A stretch of 7,083 nt of DNA. Source: Woeseia sp. Lineage in GTDB: Bacteria > Pseudomonadota > Gammaproteobacteria > Steroidobacterales > Woeseiaceae. Where the stretch lies: assembly GCA_003229095.1 (NCBI GenBank), contig QIHS01000118.1:1-7083 (forward strand), given 5' to 3'. A model generated the notes under the pieces. It was not told the DNA's origin, did not search any database, and worked only from the letters and a program-made list of their open reading frames with translations. Position 1 is the stretch's first letter, and each line of letters begins with the position of its first letter. Positions 6,562 through 7,083 of this stretch are shown here, one piece after another. The translations under genes and the position numbers were made by a program.

Positions 6562-7083
6562 GTGGTGTTAACCCTGACTGAAAATGAAACCCGCATCATC
6601 GGCTGCCTGATCGAGAAATCGGTTGTGACGCCGAACCTGTATCCGCTAACCCTCAACTCCTTAACCGCCGCCTGCAATCAAAAATCGGGGCGAGACCCTG
6701 TGATGTCCCTGAAACCCGGAGAGGTGCAACACGTCACACGCGCACTGGCGGAGAAAAAACTCATTCGCGTTGATGAGAATTTCAAGAGCAAAGCGGAAAA
6801 GTATCTGCAGAGATTTTGTAACACGCGATACAGTGATTGTCAGTTTGACCCGCCGCAGCTTGCCATCGTTTGTCTGTTGTTGTTGCGCGGCCCTCAAACG
6901 CCCGGAGAATTACGCGCACATAGTGGTCGCCTGCACGAATTTGTCGATAACGCTGCCGTCACGGATGCTATCTCCTCTTTGATGAATTGGGCGCGCGGTC
7001 CACTGTTGGTCAAGTTGCCCCGAATGCCGGGCCGTAAGGATTCGGAATACATGCACCTGTTCTCAGGTCCGGTGGATATTGAA
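6562..7083 (+). CDS. yceH: YceH-family (DUF480) protein, 3' partial
   Basis: An open frame of 174 codons runs cleanly off the right edge; E. coli YceH has about 215 residues, so roughly 40 C-terminal residues are missing. The start is GTG 6562 (or the adjacent GTG 6565), with GAGGA at 6551-6555 giving 6 or 9 nt spacing; an in-frame TGA at 6550-6552 excludes any earlier start. Family landmarks in order are ETRIIGCLIEKSVVTP (residues 8-23), YPLTLNSLTAACNQKSGRDP, KYLQRFCNT, LLLRGPQTPGELRAHSGRL and YMHLFSGPV. The family consists of two winged-helix domains and is common in proteobacteria, but its molecular function is not established; a nucleic-acid-binding or regulatory role is an inference from the fold. 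It lies divergent to the TPR gene with its own start region. No irregularity is seen in the part present. Confidence 0.93.
   Translation, partial: MVLTLTENETRIIGCLIEKSVVTPNLYPLTLNSLTAACNQKSGRDPVMSLKPGEVQHVTRALAEKKLIRVDENFKSKAEKYLQRFCNTRYSDCQFDPPQLAIVCLLLLRGPQTPGELRAHSGRLHEFVDNAAVTDAISSLMNWARGPLLVKLPRMPGRKDSEYMHLFSGPVDIE

Overview
The window looks like ordinary chromosomal sequence from a gammaproteobacterium-like organism of moderate G+C. That placement is inferred from gene content: a 7TM/ATP-grasp ligase pair, a YceH (DUF480) homologue, a bacterial tryptophan 2,3-dioxygenase and an EthA/AlmA-type flavoprotein. The sequence does not fix the species. I see no tRNA, rRNA, insertion sequence, phage gene or CRISPR array. 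No stretch over 300 bases lacks a gene.

Left part (1-2527, + strand), an operon-like run. It opens with the C-terminal end of the seven-transmembrane protein that usually carries an inactive transglutaminase domain. Three bases later comes its usual partner, an alpha-L-glutamate ligase-like ATP-grasp protein, but the reading frame is broken twice: an apparent deletion of about 30 nt near 343 and a small indel near 794. An ATGA stop/start overlap then leads into an intact PlsC-like acyltransferase with a C-terminal membrane domain.

Middle part (2587-4929, + strand). An intact tryptophan 2,3-dioxygenase (kynA) is followed 20 nt later by a Baeyer-Villiger-type flavin monooxygenase of the EthA/AlmA group. 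The latter is complete in homology but interrupted by one frameshift near 4383. No other kynurenine-pathway gene is visible, so any pathway link is a guess.

Right part. A secreted TPR protein of unknown function lies on the - strand (4922-6433), overlapping the end of the monooxygenase tail to tail by 8 bp. It has a striking His/Asp-rich cluster in its middle. A 128-bp divergent spacer (6434-6561) separates it from a yceH homologue that runs off the right edge. The spacer contains a degenerate tandem array of five ACATY-headed units at 13-14 bp spacing, which no gene explains.

No clear novel multi-gene system is evident. The points most worth a second look are the His-cluster TPR family, the 13-bp repeat array between the divergent genes, the kynA/monooxygenase pairing, and three separate frame-breaking indels in 7 kb. 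The indels may be real gene decay or sequence errors; the window alone cannot say which.
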